Notes under the pieces: model-generated
Seen by the model: the letters and a program-made list of their open reading frames with translations, nothing else
Told to the model about the DNA's origin: nothing
Database searches by the model: none
Position numbers and translations under genes: made by a program
NCBI RefSeq assembly: GCF_020880815.1
Contig: NZ_JAJITD010000009.1
Span: 1-64,000, forward strand
Reading direction: 5' to 3'
DNA from: Paraburkholderia sejongensis
GTDB taxonomy: Bacteria; Pseudomonadota; Gammaproteobacteria; Burkholderiales; Burkholderiaceae
DNA length: 64,000 nt
Shown here: positions 1 through 7,423 of the stretch, one piece after another
How the letters are laid out: each line of letters opens with the position of its first letter
Numbering within the stretch: position 1 is the first letter of the stretch

Positions 1-185
1 TGTGAGGCTTTTGATACTTTTGCTATCCGGTGGCTCCGAAGAACCACCGCCGCATTCCGCATCAAGTGCCCACACTTATCGGCTGTTAGTTTTTAAAGAT
101 CGATTCGCTCAACGCGCTGCGCCATTACTTCAACTACCCGGCGCAGCTTCGTTTTGCGCCGCTGCGTCTGCAGCAGAGAAACGGG
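1..185 (-). other. rRNA operon leader (16S gene lies beyond the left edge)
   Basis: Read on the minus strand, this is the transcribed leader downstream of the promoter at 186-214. A boxA-like CTTTAAAAA element at about 90-98 is followed by the run CAGCCGATAAGTGTGGGC, which I recall from Burkholderia 16S leaders. A hairpin at 29-48 closes on a UUCG tetraloop (arms GGTGGTTC and GAGCCACC, one mismatch). The mature 16S sequence has not begun by position 1. Orientation and promoter structure are visible; the link to rrn rests on remembered leader sequence and should be treated as a strong inference. Confidence 0.72.
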
Positions 186-214
186 ATTATGGAGAACTTT
201 CATCCGATCGTCAA
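186..214 (-). promoter_or_regulatory. rrn P1-type sigma-70 promoter
   Basis: On the minus strand there is a -35 TTGACG (209-214), a 17-bp spacer and a -10 CATAAT (186-191). It is followed by a C-rich CCCG discriminator of the kind found at stringently controlled rRNA promoters. It points left into the boxA-containing leader. Five of six bases match consensus in each hexamer and the spacer is ideal. Confidence 0.75.
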
Positions 215-410
215 CAGGTTTTTATCAACTTCCTGACCTGCCCACGTCGCTGAAGCCCGCACCACTTAAGGCTCTCCCGCTTCCCCGTGCCCCGGCGTCC
301 GGAGCACGAAAGAGCGAGATTCTAGTCGCTGGCCGGAGGGCTTGCAAGCGTTATTTTGGCGTGCGTGAACCGCCCCAGAACCGGGGCGTGGTCCGCAGCA
401 ATGTCGGTAG
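215..410. other. intergenic; hairpin at 371-388
   Basis: There is no gene here. A perfect stem of CGCCCC with GGGGCG (371-388, six-base loop) sits 23 bp beyond the stop of the HD-domain gene and may end the leftward phosphonate transcript. It has no U-tract, so it is only a candidate terminator. The remainder lies upstream of the rrn promoter; I see no clear UP element or Fis sites. Confidence 0.4.
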
Positions 411-971
411 TCAGGCAGTTGCGTTTCGGCGCATCGCCCGTTCCACTATCGTCAGATAGTGACCGAGATCCGGCGTGATGCGATCCTGCTTCTTCGCGCG
501 ATCGTCCCATCTACGCAAACGCAATGCATCCTCGGCGTACGGTTTGCGCAGAAACGCGTCGGCTTCCTCGCTACTGAAAATGCCGCCCTGCAACTGCAAG
601 CTGCGCACCGAGTCGGCGGACAGCTGGCCGAAATAGCTCGCGTCGATCGCGCACAGGCAGCGCTTCGCGTCGACGTGCAGGCGAATCGGCTCCAGGACCG
701 CATCCGGCAACATCGGCCGCAGGAACGGCAGCGCGTAATACTGGTGCAGATCGTCGATGCCCCGCTGCGTCGGCGTGTCCCCCTGCTGATTGAGCAGATG
801 TCCGAGATCATGCAAAAACGCCGCGGCGACCAGTTCGTCGCTCGCGCCTTCGGCCTCGGCCAGCGCGCCGCTTTGCAGCGCGTGCTCGAGTTGCGTGACA
901 GGCTCGCCGCTGTAGGCGAGCTGGCCGTGGCGCTCGAATAGCGCGCGAATATCGTTCAGATTCAATGCCAC
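411..971 (-). CDS. HD-domain phosphonate-cleaving oxygenase, PhnZ-like
   Basis: The 186-aa protein has an HD fold. The His ... HD ... His ... His pattern (LEHALQSG; AFLHDLGH; DDLHQYY; LHVDAKR) matches the mixed-valent di-iron ligands of PhnZ, which oxidatively cleaves 2-amino-1-hydroxyethylphosphonate to glycine and phosphate. This subfamily is typically linked to phosphonate operons, and here it follows the GntR regulator and phnSTUV on the same strand. The start is GTG with a GGGAG about 10 bases upstream. No PhnY hydroxylase is adjacent, so the true substrate is open. The family call is firm; the precise reaction is inferred. Confidence 0.82.
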   Translation of the reverse strand: MALNLNDIRALFERHGQLAYSGEPVTQLEHALQSGALAEAEGASDELVAAAFLHDLGHLLNQQGDTPTQRGIDDLHQYYALPFLRPMLPDAVLEPIRLHVDAKRCLCAIDASYFGQLSADSVRSLQLQGGIFSSEEADAFLRKPYAEDALRLRRWDDRAKKQDRITPDLGHYLTIVERAMRRNATA

Positions 972-1117
972 CGGTTCGTCACTCCCACGGTAATGAGAAG
1001 ATCGTCATCGGTTGCTGGACGCCTTCCTTGTAGATCAGGCCGGAGCTGGCATTGCGAGCGCTTCATCGTCCACGCGGAACTGGTCAGGCACGCCGCCACT
1101 TCAGCTTCTCCGCCGCA

Positions 1118-1801
1118 CTAACCGCACTCACCGCACCCGTCCCGCAGCCACTGCGCACCGCCCTGCATATGCGCGCGCATCAACGCCGCGGCCCGTTCGG
1201 CATCGCGCGACGCCAGCGCCGTCAGAATCGCGCGATACCCGGCGAGCGAGCGCGCCATCGCATCGCCTTGCACCGCCAGCGCGGCCCGCCGGAACAGACT
1301 CAACTCGCCGATCAGCCGCCGATACGTGTCGAGCAGCTTCGCGTTGCCCGCAGCCGCGACCAGCGCGTCGTGAAACGCGACGTTCGCGCGCGCATATGCA
1401 TCGACATCCTGAACCGCGAAGGCCGCGCGCATCGTCTCGATCCAGTCGCGCAGCCCGGCCAGCCGAGCCGCGTCGATCCGGGCGGCCAGCATCCGGCACG
1501 CCGCCTCTTCGAGCACCGCGCGCAGCGCGTGAAGCTCGTCGGCCTCCGCCGGCGACACCGTCCGCACGAACACGCCGCGATGCTTCTCGGTGCGCACGAG
1601 CCCCGCCTGTTCGAGCGCGCGAAACGCTTCGCGCACAGGTCCGCGCGACACGCGCAGCCGCGCCGCCCAGTCGGCTTCGTTCAGCTTGTCGCCCGGCGCG
1701 AGCGAGCCGTCGACGATCCGCCGCTCGATCTCGTCGCGCACCAGCGTCGTCAGCGAATGGCGGCGCAGGATATCGAGCGGAGCGACAGGATCAGCGTGCA
1801 T
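1118..1801 (-). CDS. phnR: GntR/FCD transcriptional regulator of phosphonate use
   Basis: This 227-aa regulator has an N-terminal winged helix (about residues 13-80, ending in GLVRTEKHRGVFV) and a C-terminal FCD ligand-binding domain (ELHALRAVLEEAACRM to the end), as in FadR-type GntR proteins. A Burkholderia-specific group of such regulators accompanies phnSTUV. I chose the ATG giving MHADPVAP because the winged helix follows directly; longer frames run into phnV. It lies 59 bp after phnV in the same direction. The inverted repeat at 6002-6014, just upstream of phnS, is a plausible binding site. Whether it represses or activates cannot be told from sequence. Confidence 0.85.
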   Translation of the reverse strand: MHADPVAPLDILRRHSLTTLVRDEIERRIVDGSLAPGDKLNEADWAARLRVSRGPVREAFRALEQAGLVRTEKHRGVFVRTVSPAEADELHALRAVLEEAACRMLAARIDAARLAGLRDWIETMRAAFAVQDVDAYARANVAFHDALVAAAGNAKLLDTYRRLIGELSLFRRAALAVQGDAMARSLAGYRAILTALASRDAERAAALMRAHMQGGAQWLRDGCGECG

Positions 1802-1860
1802 ATTTCCGGTCACTTTGACTGAATTGCCACACCAGTAGCGGCGCGCGCCCGGCCCGCCAC

Positions 1861-2724
1861 TCAATCGACTCGCCGCCGCGGCGCGCGCGCCGCGATCAGC
1901 AGCAACGCGACCAGCGACACCAGCAGCAAGATCAGCGACAGCGCCGAAGCCGGCAGGTAATACCCACGCTCCACCTGCCCGACCACCACGATCGGCACCG
2001 TTGCGAAACCCGGCGGGTACACGGTCAGCGTCGCGCCGAGCTCGCCGAGCGACAGCGCAAAACCGAGCGCGAGACTCGCGCGGATCGCCGGCACCAGCTG
2101 CGGCAGCACCACGCGGCGCAGCACCATCGACGGCGGCGCCCCCAGGCTCGCGGCCGCCTCGCGCAGCACGGTCAACTCCGGCCGCAGCGCAGCGGCCGCG
2201 CACCGGTAGCAGAACGGCAGCACCAGCGCGAGCTGCACGAACACGACGATCGCCGCCGAACTCGACAGATCGAGCGGCCGCTTGTGATACGCGATCAGCA
2301 CCGCGAGACCGAGCACCACGCTCGGCACGCCGTTGGGCATCATCGCGAGCGTGTCGACGAGCGCGCCGAGACCGCGGCGGTCGCGCCCTTCGAGCGCGAG
2401 TGCAAGCCACAGGCCGAGCACGGTGCCGAGCACCGCGACGCCCATGCCGACTTCGAGGCTGGTCGTCAACGCATCGAAGTCGCTCGAACCGAGGCGTTCG
2501 AACCAGCGCATGCTGAAGCCGTCGGGCAGGATCGTGCCGGACCAGTGCGCAGCGACGCTCGATAAAGCGACCACCAGCACCGGCAGCACGAACAGCCAGA
2601 AGCACAGCAGCGCGGCGAAGCCGAGAAACAGAGCGCCGCACAGCCGCACCGCGAGACTGTGACGCACCGGCCGGCCTTTCTTGTGCATGACCGGCAGCAC
2701 GGCCGGATCGAGATCGGCGGCCAT
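1861..2724 (-). CDS. phnV: 2-aminoethylphosphonate ABC transporter permease
   Basis: The 287-aa inner-membrane protein has about six predicted hydrophobic segments and the binding-protein-dependent permease (EAA) loop, EAAASLGAPPSMVLRRVVLP. It pairs with PhnU and the PhnT ATPase to import 2-aminoethylphosphonate delivered by PhnS. The ATG overlaps the phnU stop by one base (TGATG), with a strong AGGAG upstream inside phnU, so translational coupling is likely. Length and gene order fit PhnV. The transporter class is certain; the substrate rests on the phn context. Confidence 0.88.
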   Translation of the reverse strand: MAADLDPAVLPVMHKKGRPVRHSLAVRLCGALFLGFAALLCFWLFVLPVLVVALSSVAAHWSGTILPDGFSMRWFERLGSSDFDALTTSLEVGMGVAVLGTVLGLWLALALEGRDRRGLGALVDTLAMMPNGVPSVVLGLAVLIAYHKRPLDLSSSAAIVVFVQLALVLPFCYRCAAAALRPELTVLREAAASLGAPPSMVLRRVVLPQLVPAIRASLALGFALSLGELGATLTVYPPGFATVPIVVVGQVERGYYLPASALSLILLLVSLVALLLIAARAPRRRVD

Positions 2725-3713
2725 CACCGGGCTCCTTTCAGGTTGCGTCGATTGACGCGCCGGTACAGCGCATACAGCGACAACGACATCAGCAGCATCA
2801 CGACCGCTCCGGCGGCGGCGGTCGGCAGATCGAGATCGACAGTCGCGGCGCTGTAGATCGCGACCGGCAGCGTGATCAGATGCGCGCTGCCGAGCACCAG
2901 CAGAATCCCGAACTCGTTCAGCGTCAGCAGAAAACACAGGATCGTGCCGGCCGCGATACCGGGCCACGCGAGCGGCAGGATCACGCGAAACGCAACCATC
3001 GGACCGTTCGCGCCGAGGCTGCGGGCGGCTTCGATCAGCCGCCGGTCGAGCAGCGCGAACGAGGCCAACGTGGGCCGCACGACGAACGGCGTGTAGAACA
3101 CCACCTCCGCGAGAATCACCCCGCCGATCCCGAACAGGAAGTTCAGTGGCGGCTCGTGCAGATTGAACAGCCGCTGCAAGCCGATGCTGACCGAGCCCTG
3201 CGAGCCGTACAGAAAGATCAGCGTGAACGCGACCAGAAACGACGGGAACGCGACGAACAGTTCCAGAAAGCGCGTCACCATCCGCGCGCCCGGGAACGGC
3301 TTGAAGAACAGCAGCGACGCAAGCGCGACGCCGAGCAGCGACGCCAGAGTCGCGCTCGCGAACAGGATCCACAGTGTGGTGCCGATCACGCCGCGCGTTT
3401 CGGGATTGCCGAAGAACGTCGCGTACGCGTGCACCGACAGACCGTGCGCGTCGGTAAAGCTCAGCATCACGAGCCGCAGCAGCGGATAGACGACGAGCGG
3501 CCCGAGCACGACCACCACGATAAACAGCAGATGCGATTGCGCGACGCGTTCGCGCCGTTTCACGGCGGCCGTATGCGCGGCCGCGCTCGCCTGCCGCCGC
3601 GCGGCGGCCTCGGCTTCGGAGGCGGCGGCTGCCGCGGCGATCGCAACGGCGCCGGTATCGACCGAACCGAGGCCGAGCGGCTGCGGCGCGTCAGGGCTTG
3701 ATAAGGACGACAT
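2724..3713 (-). CDS. phnU: 2-aminoethylphosphonate ABC transporter permease
   Basis: This 329-aa permease has a long Ala-rich N-terminal cytoplasmic stretch (residues about 20-50) before the first membrane segment, LLFIVVVVLGPLVVYPLL. The EAA loop reads EAARSLGANGPMVAFRVILP. The chosen ATG (MSSLSSPD) lies 23 bases inside the 3' end of phnT, consistent with coupled translation in a tight operon. It forms the membrane channel together with PhnV. The Ala-rich head is longer than usual for this family and probably disordered. The assignment as PhnU rests on order (phnS-T-U-V) and homology to the permease family. Confidence 0.87.
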   Translation of the reverse strand: MSSLSSPDAPQPLGLGSVDTGAVAIAAAAAASEAEAAARRQASAAAHTAAVKRRERVAQSHLLFIVVVVLGPLVVYPLLRLVMLSFTDAHGLSVHAYATFFGNPETRGVIGTTLWILFASATLASLLGVALASLLFFKPFPGARMVTRFLELFVAFPSFLVAFTLIFLYGSQGSVSIGLQRLFNLHEPPLNFLFGIGGVILAEVVFYTPFVVRPTLASFALLDRRLIEAARSLGANGPMVAFRVILPLAWPGIAAGTILCFLLTLNEFGILLVLGSAHLITLPVAIYSAATVDLDLPTAAAGAVVMLLMSLSLYALYRRVNRRNLKGAR

Positions 3714-4791
3714 CGCCGGCCTCGTAACGCAGGGAAACACGCGCGCCTTTTTCGGGCGCCATCCCGTGGCCGCGCTGCAGCGTAACCAGCACCGGCTCGT
3801 TGGGCAGCGCGTCGAGCACGACCGCCACCGACACCACCGCGCCATACCACTCGACCGATGCAATCACGCCATGCAACTGCCCGTCGCCGAGCGGGACGAT
3901 GCGCAGCGCCTCCGGCCGCAGGCAGGCGACCCGCTCGCGTTCGTTGTGACGCGCGTCGTCCATCGCGAACGCGATCTGCGGCGGCAGCAGATTGGCCGCG
4001 CCCAGATAGCGCGCGACGAAACCATCGGCCGGCGTGTCGTACAGCTGCTGCGGCGTGCCGAGCTGGGCGATGCGGCCGTCGCGCATCAGCAGCGTGCGGT
4101 CCGACAGCACCAGCGCGTCGTCCTGATCGTGGGTCACGCAGACGATCGTCAGATTCGGCAGCCGCTCATGCAGCGCCTTCAGTTCGGAGCGCACCGACGC
4201 GCGCAGATTGGCATCGAGCGCGGACAGCGGTTCGTCGAGCAGCAGCACGTCGGGCTCGATCACCAGCGCGCGAGCGAGCGCGACGCGCTGCTGCATGCCG
4301 CCCGACAGCTGCGCGGGCATCACGTGCCCGGCATCGCCGAGCTGCACCAGCTTCAGCGCGTCGGCGACCCGCCGCGCGACCTCGCGCGCCGGAATGCGGC
4401 GAGCGCGCAAACCGAACGCGACGTTCTCGAATACCGACAGATGCGGAAACAGCGCATAGCTCTGAAACAGCAGGCCGAGATTGCGCTTGTGCGGCGGCAC
4501 GTGCGTCAGATCGCGGCCGGCCACGGTCAGCGTGCCGGCCAGACCGTCCGCCTCGATGAAGCCCGCGATGAAGCGCAGCAACGTGGTCTTGCCGCAGCCG
4601 CTGCGGCCGAGCACGGTGAGCAACTCGCCGCGCTGAATCGTCAACGACAGATCGTCGAGCACCGTGCGCGCGCCGAAGCGCACCGTCAGGTGATCGATCT
4701 GCACGCCGCCCGCCGCGGCGGCACGCGCGGCCTCGGGCGTATCCAGCGCGGCGCCAGGCGCAGAGGGGTGAGCGAGGCTGGCGGTATTCAC
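3691..4791 (-). CDS. phnT: 2-aminoethylphosphonate ABC transporter ATPase
   Basis: The 366-aa cytoplasmic ATPase energises the PhnSTUV importer. It has Walker A GRSGCGKTT, the Q-loop QSYALFPHLSVFENV, the ABC signature LSGGMQQR, Walker B VLLLDEPLSALD and the H-loop THDQDDAL. A C-terminal TOBE-like domain (about the last 90 residues) is typical of the spermidine/iron/phosphonate-type ATPases. I prefer the GTG start at 4791 because GGAGG lies 9 bases upstream; the in-frame ATG 11 codons earlier lacks a ribosome-binding site. It follows phnS by 93 bp. All catalytic motifs are intact. Confidence 0.9.
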   Translation of the reverse strand: MNTASLAHPSAPGAALDTPEAARAAAAGGVQIDHLTVRFGARTVLDDLSLTIQRGELLTVLGRSGCGKTTLLRFIAGFIEADGLAGTLTVAGRDLTHVPPHKRNLGLLFQSYALFPHLSVFENVAFGLRARRIPAREVARRVADALKLVQLGDAGHVMPAQLSGGMQQRVALARALVIEPDVLLLDEPLSALDANLRASVRSELKALHERLPNLTIVCVTHDQDDALVLSDRTLLMRDGRIAQLGTPQQLYDTPADGFVARYLGAANLLPPQIAFAMDDARHNERERVACLRPEALRIVPLGDGQLHGVIASVEWYGAVVSVAVVLDALPNEPVLVTLQRGHGMAPEKGARVSLRYEAGDVVLIKP

Positions 4792-4884
4792 CGGGGATCG
4801 TCCTCCAACAGTTTTAAAGCGCATGCGGCGGCGCCGCGATCCAGCCGCGGCGCCGCCGGCATCGGGTCCGGGGGCTTCGGGCGT

Positions 4885-5976
4885 TTACTTCGGCTTGACC
4901 ACTTCGGTCTGCTTGCCCGACGCACCGACCACATCGTTTTTCCAGCGCGCGGTCCAGTCGGCCTTCTTCGTCATCACGTGGTTCCAGTCGACCGGAATCA
5001 GCTTCACGCCGGCGATCGACTGCTTGACCGTCTCGCCGTTCTTGCCGGCGAGCGGCACGTCGCTGCGGCCCGGAATGCCGAAAATGTCCGGCACCCTCGA
5101 TTGCACGTCGGTCGACATCAGGTAATCGATCAGCTTCTTGCCTTCGGCCTGGTTCGGGCCGTTCTTGATCAGCGCGATCGCGTACGGCAACTGGAACGTG
5201 GTCGGCTGACCGCCGGCGTCGACCGCGAGGAACACCGGCTTCAACGACAGGCCGCCGTTGGCCGCGTCGTCGAGGTCCATCTGCAGGTCGCCGTTGGCAA
5301 ACGCGATTTCGTTACGCGACAGCAGCACGTCGAGGTAGCCGGTGCCCTTGGTGTGGAATTTCGCGCTCTGTTCGAGCTTCTTCAGATAATCGAACGCCTT
5401 GTCCTCACCCATCAGCGACGAGGTCAGGATGATCACGGCCATGCCGTCGCCGGCGGTCGCCGGGTTCGAGTAAGCGACCTTGCCGCTGTAGTCCGGATGC
5501 AGCAGGTCGGCGAACGTCTTCGGCTGAGTCTTGGTGACTTCCGGGTTGATCGCGAACGAGAAGTAGTTGTTCACGAAGGTCGCCCACGCACCGTTCGGCG
5601 CCTTCGCGATCGCCGGCACGTTCTGGTAGTTCGCGCTCTGGTACGCCTGCAGCAGACCGTTCTGGTCGGCCTGCTGGATGAACGGCGGCAGCGTAACCAG
5701 CACGTCGGCCTTCGGCTGATCCTTTTCGATGGTCGCGCGATTCACGACTTCGCCGCTACCGGCGGTGACGATATTGACCTTCACGCCTTCCTTCTTCTCG
5801 AAGGCCGGCAGCACGTCCTTGTAGAGATTTTCGAGGCCGTCGGCGGTGTACAGCACGACCGCCTGAGCCGCCTGCGCCTGAATCGCGGTGCCGCCGAAAG
5901 CGGCTGCGGCGACCAGCGCCGGCAGCAGTCTGCGCGCGAGGCCGGCCGCGCCGTGGCGGGAATTCGTTTTTGTCAT
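4885..5976 (-). CDS. phnS: 2-aminoethylphosphonate-binding periplasmic protein
   Basis: This 363-aa family-1 solute-binding protein starts with a Sec signal peptide (Arg-rich head, LLPALVAAAAFGG core, cleavage near QAQA-AQ). The mature protein opens with VVLYTADGLENLYKDVLPAFE, the usual iron/phosphonate-type binding fold. It captures 2-aminoethylphosphonate in the periplasm for PhnTUV. A GGAGAG lies about 7 bases before the ATG. It is the first gene of the phnSTUV run, and the inverted repeat at 6002-6014 is 25 bases upstream. The substrate call relies on the operon and family. Confidence 0.87.
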   Translation of the reverse strand: MTKTNSRHGAAGLARRLLPALVAAAAFGGTAIQAQAAQAVVLYTADGLENLYKDVLPAFEKKEGVKVNIVTAGSGEVVNRATIEKDQPKADVLVTLPPFIQQADQNGLLQAYQSANYQNVPAIAKAPNGAWATFVNNYFSFAINPEVTKTQPKTFADLLHPDYSGKVAYSNPATAGDGMAVIILTSSLMGEDKAFDYLKKLEQSAKFHTKGTGYLDVLLSRNEIAFANGDLQMDLDDAANGGLSLKPVFLAVDAGGQPTTFQLPYAIALIKNGPNQAEGKKLIDYLMSTDVQSRVPDIFGIPGRSDVPLAGKNGETVKQSIAGVKLIPVDWNHVMTKKADWTARWKNDVVGASGKQTEVVKPK

Positions 5977-6447
5977 GTCGCACTCTCCGAAACGCAATAA
6001 ACCAGACGGTCTGGGGTAACCCCGTACCTGTGTAGTGATTGAATCGCGGCACGCGCCGCTTGCCGGTTGCCGTTTACTCGCCGACGTTTCCGGGCGGCTG
6101 CGCCGGGTATTGCAGATTGCCGACAACCCGGCCGCTTCTCGCCTGGCCCCACTGACAGCCGGCCTTCGACACCCGTGCTGCCTGCCGCGCCAGGAAAAGC
6201 CCGGCAAGAATCACAGGTTTCGATGACAAGGCCGTGACGATTGTGGCGAATTCCAAAAATAAACACAAATTGCCAATTCAAGCCAACTTACGCAGATAGT
6301 GGGAGGGTGCGAAATGCGTGTCGCCGCTGCCCGATTCGTCGGGATCCTACACGGCGAAAATAACGATGTATGCAGGAAGAAATTGTGGAGCAGCCGGTGG
6401 CTGCGTTGGCGCGAGGATCGCACGACACCACGCAACCGCGCCCGCTG
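5977..6447. other. intergenic, upstream of phnS
   Basis: This 471-bp stretch separates phnS from the DeoR gene on the same strand. It holds the perfect inverted repeat at 6002-6014 and an AT-richer section at about 6240-6300 that could carry the phnS promoter. I find no credible coding sequence; the overlapping short frames lack ribosome-binding sites and family features. Confidence 0.5.
6002..6014. promoter_or_regulatory. inverted repeat, candidate GntR (PhnR) operator
   Basis: CCAGAC-G-GTCTGG is a perfect 6-1-6 inverted repeat that ends 25 bases before the phnS start codon. Its core resembles the TGGTCTAGACCA-type sites reported for phosphonate GntR regulators and the TGGT-N-ACCA cores of FadR-like proteins. 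The position, inside the likely leader or promoter, suits repression of phnSTUV. Binding by the regulator at 1118-1801 is an inference. Confidence 0.55.
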
Positions 6448-7203
6448 TCAGGCGATCAGAATCTCCGGCCCGTGCGCGCTGATCGCTTTGCCGAGCGCGC
6501 GCTCCGGCGCCAGTTCGGTGACCAGGTAACGCGCCGACTCGATGCCGTTGATGCGCACCGGCGTGACCCGGCCGAACTTCGAATGATCGGCGACGATCAC
6601 GACCATGTCGGCCGCGGCGATCATCCGGCTGCGCACCTCGGCGGCCATCCGGCTGTAGTCGGTCAGATAGCCGTCCGGCGAAATCCCGCCCGCGCCGATG
6701 AACGCGAAGTCCGCGTGATACTGGGTCAGTTGATGGACCGTATCGAGGCCGAAGGTGGCGTCCTCGATATCGGACAGCTCGCCGCCGAGCAGCGTCACGC
6801 GATTGTCGTTGCGACGGCCGAGCAGCAGCGCGATGCGCCAGTCGTTGGTGTAGACCGTCAGCCGATGGCGGTCGAGCAGCGCCCGCGCGACCGCCTGGGT
6901 GGTGCTGCCCGAATCGATGATCAGCGACGCGCCGTCCGGCACGAACTCGGCCGCGCGCTCGCCGATCGCGCGCTTGGCGCTGGCGTTCTCGGCTTCGCGG
7001 GTGTCGAGATCGGGCTCGCGCCGCTCGTTCGACAACGCGCCGCCGTGCGTCGTCACGAGCAGGCCGCGGCCGGCCAGCGCGTTCAGATCGCGCCGGATCG
7101 TCTCGCGCGACACGTTCAGTTCGCGCACCAGTTCGGCAACCGAGAGCGCGCCGTTTTTGGCGACTTGCGCGAGGATGTATTGATGACGTTGTTCTGCAAG
7201 CAT
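6448..7203 (-). CDS. DeoR-family transcriptional regulator
   Basis: The 251-aa protein has the DeoR winged helix (LAEQRHQYILAQVAKNGALS, then NVSRETIRRDL) and the DeoRC sugar-phosphate-sensing domain (DSGSTTQAVA and IGAGGISPDGYLTDY). It is a typical repressor of a metabolic operon. The start shown is the ATG giving MLAEQRH, the usual family start; an ATG 23 codons upstream is possible. It lies 471 bp upstream of phnS in the same direction and is divergent from the UbiB-like gene. Its target cannot be read from the sequence; control of the neighbouring phn genes is only a guess. Confidence 0.85.
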   Translation of the reverse strand: MLAEQRHQYILAQVAKNGALSVAELVRELNVSRETIRRDLNALAGRGLLVTTHGGALSNERREPDLDTREAENASAKRAIGERAAEFVPDGASLIIDSGSTTQAVARALLDRHRLTVYTNDWRIALLLGRRNDNRVTLLGGELSDIEDATFGLDTVHQLTQYHADFAFIGAGGISPDGYLTDYSRMAAEVRSRMIAAADMVVIVADHSKFGRVTPVRINGIESARYLVTELAPERALGKAISAHGPEILIA

Positions 7204-7423
7204 CTGTCGAGGCCGGAAGCCGGCACGCTGGGATTTCGTCGTTGAAAAAGGCCGCCGTATTGTATTACGCATGGTCGGCGCTCACCGACGATGCGCGGAG
7301 CCGGGCCACGCTGCACGCGAACGCGCCGACCTGCTAACCTTGACGGGCTCGGCGGGCCGGCCGGGCAGCCGCGCGCTGCCGGCCGCGTTCCGCGCACTTC
7401 GCCTCGCCGTCAACCGAACCACG

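Noticed and set aside
3766-6000. Long plus-strand frame opposite phnT and phnS
   Set aside because: The minus strand encodes complete ABC ATPase and binding-protein families with ribosome-binding sites; the plus frame is a shadow.
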